From contig CAZQKE010000009.1 in NCBI GenBank assembly GCA_964593865.1, positions 1 to 6,722 on the forward strand: 6,722 nucleotides of DNA, in the 5' to 3' direction. Below the pieces are notes generated by a model. The model saw only the letters and a program-made list of their open reading frames with translations. It was not told the origin of the DNA and searched no databases. Positions 5,899 through 6,722 of this stretch are shown here, in pieces. How positions within the stretch are numbered: the stretch's first letter is position 1; each line of letters starts with the position of its first letter. A program made the position numbers and the translations under genes. The DNA is from CAZQKE01 sp964593865. Its GTDB lineage: Bacteria > Chloroflexota > Anaerolineae > JAAYZQ01.

Positions 5899-5991
5899 GA
5901 AAGAAACCCTGTTGGGTTCGCCCACCCGGCGAAGAGTCACCGTATGGTGGCCTGCCTGACCCGTTCAGGCTAGCCGGGTGGGTTTCCTTTA
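5899..5991 (+). ncRNA. Structured small RNA convergent with, and touching, the DUF3800 gene
   Basis: About 93 nt follow the strong promoter and fold compactly. A leading hairpin pairs AACCC (5905-5909) with GGGTT (5914-5918). A perfect 10-bp stem pairs CCCACCCGGC (5921-5930) with GCCGGGTGGG (5973-5982). This stem encloses two more perfect hairpins: CACC/GGTG (5938-5941 with 5946-5949) and GCCTGA/TCAGGC (5954-5959 with 5965-5970), giving a three-way junction. The 3' stem runs into TTTCCTTTAT, a plausible weak terminator. The last 20 or so nt are antisense to the DUF3800 stop and final codons. I recall a published computational survey describing several structured RNA motifs linked to DUF3800 genes, named DUF3800 motifs. 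Whether this RNA belongs to one of those cannot be checked here. It may bind the DUF3800 protein or regulate its mRNA; both are inference. Ends are predicted. Confidence 0.7.
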
Positions 5992-6590
5992 TACTCCCGG
6001 ATACTGACCTTGCCCGACAGTTGATCGAGATAAGCCATTTCACCGGTCGCGTATCGCCGAAAGACCGCACCCGCTACCGTATCGGCCAATTGGATCAGCG
6101 GTTCCCCTTCAGATCGCTTGGCAACGATCTGATTCGGCCCTACTATGCCTTGCTTGCGCAGATATCGCTTCAACTGCCTCACCGTTTCCCGATGTTGCCC
6201 AAAACGGTCCAGAATCAGGCGAGTTCCCTCCCACTCGCGCTGTGGGACCGATGCGATCAGATCGCCAACAAAGTGAACATAGAAAGCCAATTTGCCCACA
6301 CGCTGCCAATGGCGCAGCAGCGCCTGTTTGTCTACCACCAAGACCGTCGCCCGGAAAACGGCATCCCCGGTGGCGGCCAGAAAAGCCTGACGAAATCGCC
6401 TGGACATTTTGTTAAATTTGAACTCGTACCGGCTCGATAAGCCCATTTCCCGTTTGAGCCGTTCGATTCGCTCTCGCAAAGGTTGTGGGTCATCCACAAA
6501 CACGAATGCTACGACAAAGAACCTGCTCGATCCTCGTTCAAATTTGAATCCGGTCTCACCCGCTTCATCTCCAAAGGCGTAACGGGGCAT
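5970..6590 (-). CDS. DUF3800 family protein (putative RNase H-like fold enzyme)
   Basis: This 206-residue protein matches the DUF3800 family in its N-terminal FGDEAGETG (D8, E9), the central RYEFKFNKMS (54-63), LILDRFG (125-131, D128) and the C-terminal SEGEPLIQLADTVAGAVFRR (160-179, D170). The family is thought to have an RNase H-like fold with acidic active-site residues, often near mobile or defence genes; its biochemical function is not established to my knowledge. The candidate catalytic acids look intact. The ATG at 6590 is preceded by GGAG at 7 nt. The gene begins 15 bp after the hdrB stop, so it can be transcribed with the Hdr operon. Its last codons (KGNPPG) encode one arm of the convergent structured RNA. 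Base composition looks less GC-rich than hdrA, which fits acquisition by transfer. Confidence 0.85.
   Translation of the reverse strand: MPRYAFGDEAGETGFKFERGSSRFFVVAFVFVDDPQPLRERIERLKREMGLSSRYEFKFNKMSRRFRQAFLAATGDAVFRATVLVVDKQALLRHWQRVGKLAFYVHFVGDLIASVPQREWEGTRLILDRFGQHRETVRQLKRYLRKQGIVGPNQIVAKRSEGEPLIQLADTVAGAVFRRYATGEMAYLDQLSGKVSIREYKGNPPG
5973..5990 (+). terminator. Possible intrinsic terminator of the small RNA
   Basis: The 3' arm of the 10-bp GC-rich stem is followed by TTTCCTTT. The T run is interrupted by CC, so termination may be partial. The stem closes a three-way junction rather than a simple loop, which is unusual for a terminator. Confidence 0.4.
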
Positions 6591-6605
6591 TCGGCGGCTC
6601 CGGGA

Positions 6606-6722
6606 CTACACCAGCCCCAGCCTTCCCAGCAGAGGCCGGGGGTCCACCAGGTGTTTGCCCAGCACCTTTTTCAGCGAGAGACCGTAAGCCAGGGCCATCA
6701 ACTCGGTAAAGTAAAAGATGGG
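6606..6722 (-). CDS. hdrB: HdrB-like heterodisulfide reductase subunit B, C-terminal end (runs off the right edge)
   Basis: Thirty-eight codons and a TAG stop are present. The reading PIFYFTELMALAYGLSLKK, then KHLVDPRPLL, matches the C-terminal end of HdrB proteins, which typically read (P)xxYFTxLMxLAxGL followed by a conserved KH(L/F)xxPxxLL segment. HdrB carries the catalytic noncubane clusters that reduce the disulfide substrate; its CCG cysteine motifs lie outside the window. It is in the same direction as hdrA but separated from it by about 1.4 kb of accessory genes, whereas hdr genes are often adjacent. The assignment rests on a short segment but is helped by context. Confidence 0.75.
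   Translation of the reverse strand, partial: PIFYFTELMALAYGLSLKKVLGKHLVDPRPLLGRLGLV

Noticed and set aside
5737..5973. Possible small protein over the structured RNA (GTG at 5893 gives 26 residues ending at 5973)
   Set aside because: There is no ribosome-binding site, the start would fall before the predicted transcript start, and the sequence is better explained by stem pairing.
5750..6070. 106-codon minus-strand frame across the RNA region
   Set aside because: It overlaps the real DUF3800 end in another frame and the promoter, and it shows no recognisable domain.
1..6722. CRISPR array, IS element or phage attachment site
   Set aside because: No regularly spaced repeats, transposase, or paired terminal inverted repeats are visible. 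The island borders cannot be tied to a target duplication from this window alone.

Overview
The window is GC-rich and almost every gene is on the minus strand. It is a stretch of a bacterial or archaeal heterodisulfide reductase (Hdr) electron-transfer operon that carries a small accessory island between two of its core genes. The tandem-flavin HdrA fusion, MvhD, FrhB/FdhB-type subunit and CBS-ACT proteins, together with DUF3800 and MNT/HEPN cargo, would fit an anaerobic bacterium such as a Chloroflexota (Anaerolineae-like) lineage. That assignment is inference from gene content; no taxonomic marker is present.

Layout, in the direction of transcription (right to left). The C-terminal 38 codons of an HdrB-like subunit enter from the right edge (6606-6722). 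A DUF3800 gene follows after 15 bp (5970-6590). Next is a roughly 265-bp non-coding stretch. It holds a near-ideal sigma70/sigmaA promoter that points the other way (+ strand) and a compact, highly foldable RNA ending over the last codons of the DUF3800 gene. An MNT-type nucleotidyltransferase gene (5342-5704) and a truncated in-frame relic of its usual HEPN partner (5177-5341) come next. The relic's stop codon overlaps the start of a large HdrA (2082-5180, 1032 aa). Two paralogous CBS-CBS-ACT proteins follow (1424-2020 and 780-1424, joined at TGATG), then MvhD/FlpD (335-763) and the N-terminal third of an FrhB/FdhB-like subunit running off the left edge (1-318).

How it works together (family knowledge plus inference). 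HdrB, HdrA, MvhD and an FrhB/FdhB-type subunit would make a soluble flavin and iron-sulfur complex that may bifurcate or confurcate electrons between ferredoxin, a disulfide-type acceptor and a third carrier. MvhD links HdrA to the electron-input module, and the FrhB/FdhB-like subunit is a candidate flavin-dependent site for F420 or another low-potential carrier. The two CBS-ACT proteins look like ligand-sensing subunits or regulators made with the complex.

The strongest lead for something little described is the DUF3800 gene paired with a convergent, strongly promoted structured RNA (about 5899-5991). A 14-bp palindrome covers the promoter -35 box, and the RNA has two mutually exclusive folds. 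Other points of interest are the unusual domain order of HdrA, the orphaned MNT gene with a decayed HEPN, and the placement of this cargo inside a metabolic operon.
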